Of a DNA stretch of 10,292 nt, positions 1 to 8,550 are shown piece after piece. The DNA is from Candidatus Ozemobacteraceae bacterium (lineage in GTDB: Bacteria; Muiribacteriota; Ozemobacteria; Ozemobacterales; Ozemobacteraceae). The stretch lies in NCBI GenBank assembly GCA_035373905.1, contig DAOSOK010000072.1, forward strand, positions 1 to 10,292, given 5' to 3'. Position 1 is the first letter of the stretch. Every line of letters begins with the position of its first letter. A model generated the notes under the pieces. The model saw only the letters and a list, made by a program, of their open reading frames with translations, searched no databases and was not told the DNA's origin. The translations under genes were made by a program, and so were the position numbers.

Positions 1-2429
<2,429 letters not shown>

Positions 2430-2453
2430 CCCGAGTCGTTACATCCCGTTGCA

Positions 2454-2488
2454 GCTGGCGCAGGTTCGAACCCAACCCCTGCGCCAGC
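2454..2488. terminator. Inverted repeat between convergent secA and ribH
   Basis: GCTGGCGCAGG (2454-2464) and CCTGCGCCAGC (2478-2488) are perfect 11-bp reverse complements around a 13-nt loop. The hairpin lies 24 bases after the secA stop and 13 bases after the ribH stop (in its direction), so it is positioned to serve both convergent transcripts. No T-tract follows it on either strand, so it is not a textbook intrinsic terminator. It may act as a weak or Rho-assisted terminator, or as a 3'-end exonuclease block. The hairpin is seen directly; its role is inferred. Confidence 0.6.
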
Positions 2489-2501
2489 ATGATGAAGCTC
2501 T

Positions 2502-2966
2502 TCAGGGCAGATCGTTCAGCAAATTCGCCATTTCGATCGCGCTGATCGCGGCATCCCAGCCTTTGTTGCCGGCTTTCGTGCCGGCGCGCTCGACGGCCTG
2601 CTCGATCGTGTCGGTCGTCAGGACGCCGAAGATCACCGGAACGCCCGTTTCGAGCCCGATCTGTGCGACACCCTTCGACACCTCGGCGCTCACATACTCG
2701 AAGTGGGGCGTCGAGCCTCGGATGACGGCGCCGAGGGCGATCACCGCATGATACTTCTTCGACGCCGCCAGGCGCCGCGCCGTGAGCGGGATCTCGAATG
2801 CGCCCGGCACGCGGGCCATGTCGACGTCGGCCTCGGCGACGTCGTGCCGCCGGAGCGCGTCGAGGGCGCCTTCGACCAGTTTCCCCGTGATGAACTCGTT
2901 GAATCTGCCCGCGACGATCGCGATTCTGAGCCCCGTGCCGATGAGTTTCCCTTCGAAAACGGCCAT
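2502..2966 (-). CDS. ribH: 6,7-dimethyl-8-ribityllumazine synthase
   Basis: RibH condenses 5-amino-6-ribitylaminouracil with 3,4-dihydroxy-2-butanone 4-phosphate to give the lumazine precursor of riboflavin. The 154-residue protein has the family's usual length. Conserved blocks are visible: AGRFNEFITGKLVEGA (about 19-34), VPGAFEIPL (about 53-61), GAVIRGSTPHFEYV (about 79-92, with the catalytic-type His at 88) and FGVLTTDTIEQA. The chosen ATG at 2966 follows AAAGGG at a normal distance. An upstream in-frame ATG at 3041 would lie inside ribBA, and its extra residues come from the AT-rich spacer, so it is rejected. It is the last gene of the riboflavin operon, 41 bases after ribBA. In other bacteria the enzyme forms icosahedral or pentameric shells around riboflavin synthase; nothing here shows which form applies. 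Confidence 0.97.
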   Translation of the reverse strand: MAVFEGKLIGTGLRIAIVAGRFNEFITGKLVEGALDALRRHDVAEADVDMARVPGAFEIPLTARRLAASKKYHAVIALGAVIRGSTPHFEYVSAEVSKGVAQIGLETGVPVIFGVLTTDTIEQAVERAGTKAGNKGWDAAISAIEMANLLNDLP

Positions 2967-3020
2967 GATGTTTACCCTTTCTGGTAGATAAGATAAAATA
3001 TATAATATTATATATATTCT
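2967..3020 (-). promoter_or_regulatory. AT-rich ribBA-ribH junction with TATAAT
   Basis: This junction is almost pure A/T in a GC-rich operon. Read on the minus strand it covers the last ribBA codons, its TAA stop and the 41-base spacer before ribH, and it contains TATAAT. The ribH ribosome binding site AAAGGG follows. I see no good -35 hexamer at standard spacing, so an internal ribH promoter is only possible. An unstructured, AU-rich translation-enhancing leader for ribH is the alternative. The composition is seen; both functions are inferred. Confidence 0.25.
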
Positions 3021-4231
3021 GGCGAATCGGCGATGCCGCAAGCGTGGAACATGTGTCCGAGTCTGCGTCGTTTCGCATCGAGGTAGGCGGCGTTTTCCCG
3101 TTTCGGGGCCATCTCGACCGGAACGCGCTCGGTGATCTCGAGGCCGTAGCCTGCCAGGCCGCGAATCTTCCGGGGGTTGTTGGTCATCAGGCGCATCCTG
3201 CGGACGCCGAGATCGTGCAGGATCTGAGCGCCGATCCCGTATTCCCGGAGATCGGCCTCGAACCCGAGTCGCTCGTTTGCCTCGATGGTATCGCAGCCCC
3301 CTTCCTGAAGACGGTACGCGCGCAGTTTGTTCAGCAGGCCGATGCCGCGTCCTTCCTGCTGCAGATACACCACGACTCCGCGTCCTTCGGCTTCGATCGC
3401 CGTCAGGGCCGCGGCGAGCTGCTCGCCGCAGTCACATCGCAGGGAGCGGAAAACGTCGCCGGTCATGCAGGAAGAATGGACGCGTGTCAGCACGGGCTCT
3501 CCGTCGGCGATCTCCCCTTTCACCAGGGCCAGGTGCTCCTGGCCGTCGAGCCCGCAGGAGTAACCGACGATACGGAATCGGCCGAACGCGGTCGGGAGAA
3601 GGGCCTCGACCTCCCGGCGGACCAGCTTGTCGGAGAGCATCCTGTATTCAATGAGCTGCCTGATAGTGATCATGGACAGCCCGTGCGTCCGGGCGAATGC
3701 TGCAAGGTCCGGAAGGCGGGCCATCTCGCCGTCCGGCCGGATCATCTCGCAGATGACCGCCGCTTCGGCCGAGCCGGCGAGCCGGGCCAGGTCGACGGCC
3801 GCCTCGGTGTGGCCGGCCCGCTGAAGAACGCCGCCGCATCGCGCGACGAGAGGAAACACGTGGCCGGGTCTGCGAAAATCCCCGGCGCGGCGGGTTGGAT
3901 CCGCAAGGGCCCGGATCGTGGCGGCCCGCTCGGAAGCGGAAATCCCCGTGCCGCAGCCTGCAAGGTCGATGCTGATCGTGAACGCCGTGCCGTGGGGATC
4001 CGAATTGCTCTGCAGCATGGGAGCCAGCTCCAGGCGCCTGGCGATGTTCTCCGACACCGGGGCGCAGACCAGACCTTTCCCGTGCGTGATGAGGAAGTTG
4101 ACGGTGGCCGGCGTCGCCCGTTCCGCGAGAAAGGTCAGGTCGCCTTCGTTCTCTCGGTCTTCGTCGTCACAGACGATGACGATTCTCCCAGCCGCGAGAT
4201 CCGCGACGGCTTTTTCTATCGCTGATAACAT
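3008..4231 (-). CDS. ribBA: Bifunctional DHBP synthase / GTP cyclohydrolase II
   Basis: This is a fusion of the two enzymes that feed both branches of riboflavin synthesis. The N-terminal RibB domain (about 1-200) makes 3,4-dihydroxy-2-butanone 4-phosphate from ribulose 5-phosphate. It shows the acidic loop DDEDRENEGD (22-31), RPGHVFPL (about 121-128) and GHTEAAVDLARLAG (140-153). The C-terminal RibA domain (about 208-400) opens the GTP ring. It shows the zinc-cysteine motifs VHSSCMTGD (251-259) and SLRCDCGEQL (263-272), then QQEGRGIGL (291-299) and TNNPRK (350-355). Active-site motifs of both halves appear intact, and 407 residues is normal for RibBA. The ATG at 4231 is preceded by AAGGAAAG about nine bases upstream. 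A start at 4261 would translate through that site and overlap ribE, so it is rejected. The gap from ribE is 17 bases. Confidence 0.97.
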   Translation of the reverse strand: MLSAIEKAVADLAAGRIVIVCDDEDRENEGDLTFLAERATPATVNFLITHGKGLVCAPVSENIARRLELAPMLQSNSDPHGTAFTISIDLAGCGTGISASERAATIRALADPTRRAGDFRRPGHVFPLVARCGGVLQRAGHTEAAVDLARLAGSAEAAVICEMIRPDGEMARLPDLAAFARTHGLSMITIRQLIEYRMLSDKLVRREVEALLPTAFGRFRIVGYSCGLDGQEHLALVKGEIADGEPVLTRVHSSCMTGDVFRSLRCDCGEQLAAALTAIEAEGRGVVVYLQQEGRGIGLLNKLRAYRLQEGGCDTIEANERLGFEADLREYGIGAQILHDLGVRRMRLMTNNPRKIRGLAGYGLEITERVPVEMAPKRENAAYLDAKRRRLGHMFHACGIADSPEYI

Positions 4232-4248
4232 AGAACTCTTTCCTTTCT

Positions 4249-4890
4249 TCAGAAACCGCACGATTCGAGAAACGAGAGACTGAGTGGCCCCCTGGATGCC
4301 GTGCGATCATCCGGACAGGGAACTCCGTATTTCGCGAACAGGTCACACTCGATGTTGACCGGCGCACCGGCCGGCTTGTCGCTGAGCCCTGACGCCAGCC
4401 TGGTGTGCGGGATGAGCGAAACCGAGAACGAGGTCCGATCGAGCCCCATGATCGTGAGACTCGTGCCGTCGACAGCGACGGACCCTTTCGACACCATCTT
4501 CCGAAGCAACGCCGGCGTCGCCGATATCCGTACAATGTCGGCGTTTTCACGGCGGAATCGCGAGACGATCCGGCCTGTTCCATCGATATGTCCTGATATA
4601 AAATGTCCCCCGACCCTTTTGCCGGCGGCGAGGGCGCGTTCGAGATTGACCGTATTCCCCGGTCTGCGGAGAGATAGCGTCGTCACTCGCGCGGTTTCGG
4701 GCATGACGTCGGCGGTGAACCCGTCCGGATGCAACGCCGACACGGTCAGGCAGACGCCATCGACGGCGATACTGTCGCCCACGACCGTTCCTTTCAGGAC
4801 ATCGATGGCGGCAATGTGGAGAACGAAAGCGCGTCCCGGCCTTCTGATGCTCACGATCCTGCCGAGTTCTTCTACGATGCCGGTGAACAT
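4249..4890 (-). CDS. ribE: Riboflavin synthase, alpha subunit
   Basis: RibE dismutates two molecules of 6,7-dimethyl-8-ribityllumazine to riboflavin and the ribitylaminouracil precursor. The 213 residues contain the two tandem lumazine-binding barrels of the family. The first begins with the diagnostic MFTGIVEE and contains SIAVDGVCLTV (about 40-50). The second begins near GGHFISGHIDGTG (94-106) and contains the matching SVAVDGTSLTI (about 137-147). The protein ends with the trimerisation-helix region after ECDLFAKYG (181-189). The start at 4890 overlaps the end of ribD by 19 bases. It is preceded by GGAGG five bases upstream, so translation is probably coupled to ribD. A short AT-rich codon run encodes the conserved HFISGHID. 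The symbol follows the E. coli ribE/ribC style; B. subtilis naming also uses ribE. Confidence 0.97.
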   Translation of the reverse strand: MFTGIVEELGRIVSIRRPGRAFVLHIAAIDVLKGTVVGDSIAVDGVCLTVSALHPDGFTADVMPETARVTTLSLRRPGNTVNLERALAAGKRVGGHFISGHIDGTGRIVSRFRRENADIVRISATPALLRKMVSKGSVAVDGTSLTIMGLDRTSFSVSLIPHTRLASGLSDKPAGAPVNIECDLFAKYGVPCPDDRTASRGPLSLSFLESCGF

Positions 4891-5975
4891 GGGAGCCTCC
4901 GTTTCGGAACCGCGACGATCCTGACGTCGTCGCCCGTGCGCGTGATGTCGCGGATCTCGAGTTCCGGCGCGGCCGCGACCGAGGCGATGCCGGTTCCGCC
5001 GAACGCGCAGGGGGCATCGATTCCGCCGATCAGCCTGGGAGCGACATACAAAACGATCTCGTCGAACAGCCCCGCGTCGAGAAATGCGCCGTGAATCGTC
5101 GCGCCGCCTTCAACGAGCAGGGATTGGATGTTTCGCGCCGCGAGGCGGTCGAGAACGGCGGCTACGGAGATCCGCTCACCGAGATAGACGACCTCGGCCC
5201 CGGATGCCTCAAAGGCGGCCGTCGCGGCGGGATCGGCCGACTGCGTGGTGAAGATCACGGTGGGCGCCGCCCCGTTCACCACCTTCGACGCCGGCGGGGT
5301 GCGAAGGCGGCTGTCGAGGACGACGCGCAGGGGTTGGACGCTTCCGTTCGGGAGGCGGGCGGTCAGCTCGGGATCGTCGGCCAGCACCGTGCCGATTCCG
5401 ACGAGAATCGCATCGGTTCCGTGCCGCAGCAGATGGGCGTCGGTGCGAGATTCCGGACCGGAAATCCAGCGGCTTTCGCCGGTGTGGGTGGCGATCCTGC
5501 CGTCGAGGCTCACGGCGGCTTTCAGCGTCACCCGGGGGCGCCTTTCCCGGTGAAACAGGAAAAACGCTTCGTTGATCCGGCGTGCTTCCTCGGCCAGGAG
5601 GCCGACCTCGACCGCGATGCCCGCCTTGCGCAGTCTGTCGATCCCTTTCCCGGCGACAAGGGGGTTCTCATCGGCCGTGGCGACGACGATGCGGGCGACA
5701 CCGGCTTCGATCAGCAGGTCTGCGCAGGGCGGCGTCCGGCCGTGATGTGCGCACGGTTCCAGAGTCACGTAGGCGGTCGCGCCCCGCGCACGGTCGCCGG
5801 CCTGGCGAACCGCGAACGCCTCGGCGTGTGGGCCGCCGGCCTGAAGGTGAGTTCCCGTGCCGACCACGCGGCCGTCCCCAACGAGAATGCAGCCGACCGA
5901 GGGGTTGGGGCGTGTCTGGCCGACCGTCAGGCGGGCGAGTTCCAGCGCCCGGCGCATATAAAATTCGTCATCCAT
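4872..5975 (-). CDS. ribD: Riboflavin pyrimidine deaminase/reductase RibD
   Basis: RibD performs the second and third steps of riboflavin synthesis from GTP: deamination of the pyrimidine, then NADPH-dependent reduction of its ribosyl side chain. The N-terminal cytidine-deaminase-like domain (about 1-145) shows PNPSVGC (23-29), the HAE motif (His50, Glu52) and PCAHHGRTPPC (74-84, Cys75 and Cys84), the expected zinc ligands and proton shuttle. The reductase domain (about 146-360) shows RPRVTLKAAVSLDGRIA, GTVLADDPELTAR and a later VEGGATIHGAF. The 367 residues match the usual family length. The ATG at 5975 is preceded by CGGAGC with eight bases between GGAG and the start. Upstream in-frame codons back to 6179 lie inside the riboswitch and are not coding. 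First gene of the operon; its leader carries the FMN riboswitch. Confidence 0.97.
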   Translation of the reverse strand: MDDEFYMRRALELARLTVGQTRPNPSVGCILVGDGRVVGTGTHLQAGGPHAEAFAVRQAGDRARGATAYVTLEPCAHHGRTPPCADLLIEAGVARIVVATADENPLVAGKGIDRLRKAGIAVEVGLLAEEARRINEAFFLFHRERRPRVTLKAAVSLDGRIATHTGESRWISGPESRTDAHLLRHGTDAILVGIGTVLADDPELTARLPNGSVQPLRVVLDSRLRTPPASKVVNGAAPTVIFTTQSADPAATAAFEASGAEVVYLGERISVAAVLDRLAARNIQSLLVEGGATIHGAFLDAGLFDEIVLYVAPRLIGGIDAPCAFGGTGIASVAAAPELEIRDITRTGDDVRIVAVPKRRLPCSPAS

Positions 5976-5981
5976 CCGCTT

Positions 5982-6026
5982 TGCTCCGTCATGCGAAAGA
6001 TCCGTTGCCGGATGCGATCCGGAGCA
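5982..6026 (-). promoter_or_regulatory. Putative anti-RBS helix, ribD leader
   Basis: On the minus strand TGCTCCG (6020-6026) is a perfect complement of CGGAGCA (5982-5988), which contains the ribD Shine-Dalgarno sequence. Pairing would hide the site. A competing hairpin, CCGGAT-CGC-ATCCGG, uses part of the same upstream arm, giving the two-state arrangement expected of a translation-controlling riboswitch platform. No terminator with a U-run lies between aptamer and gene. The complementarity is seen; the switching role is inferred. Confidence 0.45.
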
Positions 6027-6073
6027 GGAAGTGCGGAAAAGCGACGAGGTGCGCGCGAACGAACGCGCGGCTC

Positions 6074-6214
6074 GTTCCTTCTTCCATCCAGCCTGTACTG
6101 TCGGTTCCGGAGTCTCACCGGATCGGCCGCGCCGACGTGATCGACGCGGTTCGCGGACTTCAGGTCTCTGCCTGATCACCGCCGAGCGGGAATTTCACCC
6201 TGCCCCGAAGGAAC
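6074..6214 (-). ncRNA. FMN riboswitch (RFN element) aptamer
   Basis: The minus-strand leader of ribD matches the RFN element closely. The closing helix P1 is a perfect 8-bp pairing of GTTCCTTC (6207-6214) with GAAGGAAC (6074-6081). Conserved blocks follow in order: CAGGGTGAAATTCCCG (6187-6202), a CGGCGGT block, the small hairpin CAGGCAGAGACCTG, GTCCGCGAACCG, the hairpin CCGGTGAGACTCCGG (6107-6121), and CCGACAG...CTGGATGG (6084-6104) before the closing strand. FMN binding to this RNA class is known to repress riboflavin genes. With no U-run terminator downstream, control here is more likely translational. Confidence 0.97.
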
Positions 6215-6387
6215 ACCTTTGGCAAACCGCCGGTAACCTATCAGAGATTCCCGTTCATGTCCAGCCGTCGATTCATGTCGCGATTCGAGCCGAACGACGA
6301 ACCGCCGTACTGCAAAGGGTGATGAGACCCACATGCCGGTCGCAGAGACCCTCTCCGTGACTCGACGGTCGCGCAGGGGCGGGGATT
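6215..6387. other. Divergent intergenic region, rib operon / pilus genes
   Basis: This stretch separates the riboswitch on the minus strand from the first pseudopilin gene on the plus strand. Apart from the two candidate promoters and one small hairpin (GGGT-GATGAG-ACCC near 6317), I see no repeats, operators or further genes. The open frames across it look like chance. Confidence 0.5.
6235..6263 (-). promoter_or_regulatory. Candidate rib operon promoter
   Basis: On the minus strand TGGACA (6258-6263; 5 of 6 to the sigma-70 -35 box) is separated by exactly 17 bases from TAGGTT (6235-6240). The second hexamer matches only 3 of 6 positions of the -10 consensus but keeps the most conserved T, A and final T. 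Transcription would start near 6228, about 14 bases before the riboswitch closing helix, which is a sensible position. The -10 match is weak. Confidence 0.35.
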
Positions 6388-6906
6388 GTGGTATGCTTAC
6401 GAACCATGGGACGGAGACGGGACGGTTCGAGACGCAGGGCGATCACGTTGCTCGAGGTGTTGATCGCGCTGACGATCCTGTCCACCGTTCTGCTGCCCAT
6501 CGGGATGTTCTTGATCGAGTATCTGAAGGGCAGCAGCGAACTCGGCGATTATCACCAGGTCATGAACATTCTCGAGGAAAAGATGGAACAGGCCCTGGCC
6601 CTGCCCTACGACGCCCTGCCGGCCGGCGTCTCGAAAAACATCCGCCTCGGAAAGGACTTCGGCGAAGACGGGAAACGCGCCGCCTTTCTCGACCTTCGTC
6701 CCGCCCAGCTCGGCGTCCAGGAGGTCAGATTCGATCTGCATGTCGAAGTGGTGCCGCTCGAGTTTTCCGCCGTTGCCGATCCCCGCACGGGGCGGATGGA
6801 GCGGACCAGTCTCGATAACTCGTACAAACGCCTCGTTCTGAAAGCGACGTGGGGGACCGCCGCCCCGCATACGCTCGATCTCGTCGCATACAAGGCCGAT
6901 CTGTGA
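6388..6906 (+). CDS. PilV/GspI-like minor pseudopilin
   Basis: The N-terminus is a class III (prepilin-type) signal: a basic leader ending RRRA, then ITLLEVLIALTIL, a hydrophobic helix with glutamate at mature position 5. The residue before the predicted cut is Ala18 rather than the usual glycine; Ala is the substitution best tolerated by prepilin peptidases. The segment after the helix (EKMEQALALPYDALPAG) resembles PilV and GspI proteins, minor pseudopilins that prime or cap type IV pili or type II secretion pseudopili. Length is 172 residues from the GTG at 6388, which has AGGGG eight bases upstream. The ATG at 6406 (166 residues) has no Shine-Dalgarno sequence but also keeps the motif. The TGA stop overlaps the next gene's GTG by four bases. 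The class is well supported; the exact subunit is not. Confidence 0.8.
   Translation: MVCLRTMGRRRDGSRRRAITLLEVLIALTILSTVLLPIGMFLIEYLKGSSELGDYHQVMNILEEKMEQALALPYDALPAGVSKNIRLGKDFGEDGKRAAFLDLRPAQLGVQEVRFDLHVEVVPLEFSAVADPRTGRMERTSLDNSYKRLVLKATWGTAAPHTLDLVAYKADL
6389..6397 (+). promoter_or_regulatory. Possible extended -10 promoter, pilus operon
   Basis: TGGTATGCT fits the extended -10 form TGn followed by a 4-of-6 match to TATAAT. There is no good -35 hexamer upstream. Transcription would start about 6404-6406, at the ATG at 6406, giving a leaderless message. This conflicts with the GTG start at 6388, so at most one of the two readings is right. Confidence 0.25.
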
Positions 6907-7361
6907 ACGGTCTCAGACGTCGCGGTATCGCGCTTCCCATCGTCTTCGGCATCATTCTCTGCTTCGCCGTCTGGGTGGGTTCGCTCTCCTGGACGATGTC
7001 GAACAGCCGCGGCCGGTTCATGTACGCGTTCAAACTCAGGAAGGCGTATTTCATGGCTCGATCTGCCCTGCAGCATTTCTTCCTGAAGATGAAGGTCATG
7101 CAGCGCCGGCTGCCCGAAACGATGGCCGTGCTCGAAGGGGCATCGACGGCAGACTGGAACGCGCTTTCGAGTTCGTTCATCGAAGATATCGTCATCCCGG
7201 AGGACGCTCCGGCATCATATACGCTCTCGTATGGAATCGACAGCTTCTCCATCGGCAGCCGGGATCTCGAGAAAGGCGAAATGACGATCGAGATCGTCGC
7301 CGGCGGGAAGGCTGATGGCCTGGGGGAGAGCATCCGCCGAATCTACCGCGTGACCCGGTAA
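6903..7361 (+). CDS. PilX/GspK-like short pseudopilin
   Basis: A 152-residue protein starting at a GTG inside the overlap GTGA with the previous stop; AAGG lies seven bases upstream. Translational coupling is likely. An in-frame ATG at 6849 would lie deep inside the upstream gene and is rejected. The N-terminus is a short basic leader, NGLRRRG, followed by IALPIVFGIILCFAVWVGSL, a single membrane helix. Glycine stands before the predicted cut, but mature position 5 is Ile, not Glu, as in GspK and many PilX proteins. The next segment (KLRKAYFMARSALQHF) has the amphipathic pattern that follows the helix in PilX-type proteins. The remainder (about 60-152) has no motif I recognise. Probably a minor component of the same pilus or pseudopilus as its neighbours; function inferred from the N-terminus and context only. 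Confidence 0.7.
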   Translation: MNGLRRRGIALPIVFGIILCFAVWVGSLSWTMSNSRGRFMYAFKLRKAYFMARSALQHFFLKMKVMQRRLPETMAVLEGASTADWNALSSSFIEDIVIPEDAPASYTLSYGIDSFSIGSRDLEKGEMTIEIVAGGKADGLGESIRRIYRVTR

Positions 7362-7389
7362 TGGGCACGACATCTCAGGAGGAACACCC

Positions 7390-8536
7390 GTGGATTTTGC
7401 AATTGCAGAACGCCTGCGTGAAATGAAGTCACGGCTCTCCGGCATCGGTGAGCATCTTTGACCTGCCCAGACGAAAGAGGCAGATCCAGGAGCTCGAAGA
7501 GCTGACGTTACAACCCAATTTCTGGACCGATCGGAACCGCGCCCAGAGCACATCTCAAAAACTCGCCGAGTTGAAAAAGTCGTGCGAGGCGTTCGAGACG
7601 CTCGCGGCCGAGATCAAGGACACCGCCGACCTGCTCGAGATCGCCGATGCCGAGCACGACGTGACGATGTTCGAACAGCTCGTCGCCCAGCTCGACCCGC
7701 TGGTCAAAAGGCTCGACACGCTCGAGTTGACGACGTTCCTGTCGGAGGAATACGACGCTTCCGACTGCTACGTCTCGATCAAGCCGGGCGCCGGCGGCAC
7801 CGAGTCGTGCGACTGGGCGTCGATGCTGTACCGCATGTACTGCCGGTGGCTCGACAGGAACGAGTTCAAATACGAAGTGATGGACCTGCAGGAAGAAGAA
7901 CAGGGCATCAAGTCGGTCACCCTGCTCGTGAAGGGCACCTACGCCTACGGGTATCTCAAGGGGGAAAAGGGCGTCCATCGGCTCGTGCGCATTTCCCCCT
8001 TCGACTCGAACGCGCGCCGGCACACCAGCTTCACGGCGGTCGACGTGACGCCGGTGCTGCCAGACGACGCCGACATCGAGGTGCGCGACGAGGACATCAA
8101 GCTCGACTTCTTCCGCAGTTCGGGCGCCGGCGGCCAGCACGTCAACAAGACCAGTTCGGCCGTTCGCATCACCCATCTGCCGACGGGCATCGTGGTCGCC
8201 TGCCAGATCGAGCGCAGCCAGCACCAGAACCGCGAGGTCGCGCTCAACATGCTGAAGGCGAAACTCTACAAGCTCCAGCAGGAGAGCCGCGAGAAGGAGC
8301 TGAAAAACCTCCAGGGCGACCAGAAGAACATTTCGTTCGGAAGCCAGATCCGCTCGTACGTCTTCTGCCCTTACACGCTGGTGAAGGACCTGCGCACCGG
8401 CGAACAGACCAGCGACGTGCACGGCGTGATGGACGGCGATCTCGACCGCTTCATCAACGGATACCTCAAATGGCATGCCGCCGGCGAAAAACCGCGCGGC
8501 ATCGGCGCCGACGGCGAGGAGGAAGAGGAAATCTGA
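7390..8536 (+). CDS. prfB: Peptide chain release factor 2 (programmed frameshift)
   Basis: RF2 recognises UGA and UAA stop codons and triggers peptide release. The gene starts at GTG 7390, with a perfect AGGAGG (7377-7382) seven bases upstream. It encodes 23 codons ending GIGEHL, then an in-frame TGA at 7459. Skipping one T and continuing at GAC (7460) gives the rest of the protein, 381 residues in all. The stop-codon anticodon motif SPF is at about 202-204 and the catalytic GGQ at about 247-249, nearly the same positions as in E. coli RF2. SPF marks RF2, since RF1 carries PxT. The protein ends in an acidic tail (EEEEE). The gene sits between two pilus-like genes, 28 bases after one and 14 before the next. 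A GTG at 7448 is only the start of the downstream frame and should not be annotated as the gene start. Confidence 0.97.
7447..7462 (+). promoter_or_regulatory. prfB +1 programmed frameshift site
   Basis: GGTGAG (7447-7452), CAT, CTT (7456-7458), TGA (7459-7461) and C reproduce the RF2 frameshift arrangement: a Shine-Dalgarno-like element three bases before a slippery CTT, then UGA followed by C, the weak termination context. When RF2 is scarce, ribosomes slip +1 and make more RF2. The internal element matches the anti-Shine-Dalgarno less well than the AGGGGG of E. coli. Confidence 0.95.
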
Positions 8537-8550
8537 TCCGTCGCGATGCA

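Noticed and set aside
2453..2490. tRNA-like string (GGTTCGAACC followed by CCTGCGCCA) after secA
   Set aside because: The TTCGAA core looks like a T-loop and the end like an acceptor with CCA. However, the five bases after the loop do not pair as a T-stem, and no anticodon or D-arm fits upstream. The bases are better explained by the 11-bp hairpin.
3044..4225. 393-codon plus-strand frame opposite ribBA
   Set aside because: Shadow of ribBA caused by codon bias; ribBA has complete catalytic motifs on the other strand.
5091..6140. 349-codon plus-strand frame opposite ribD and its leader
   Set aside because: It runs antisense through ribD and into the riboswitch, which is clearly RNA; no protein motif.
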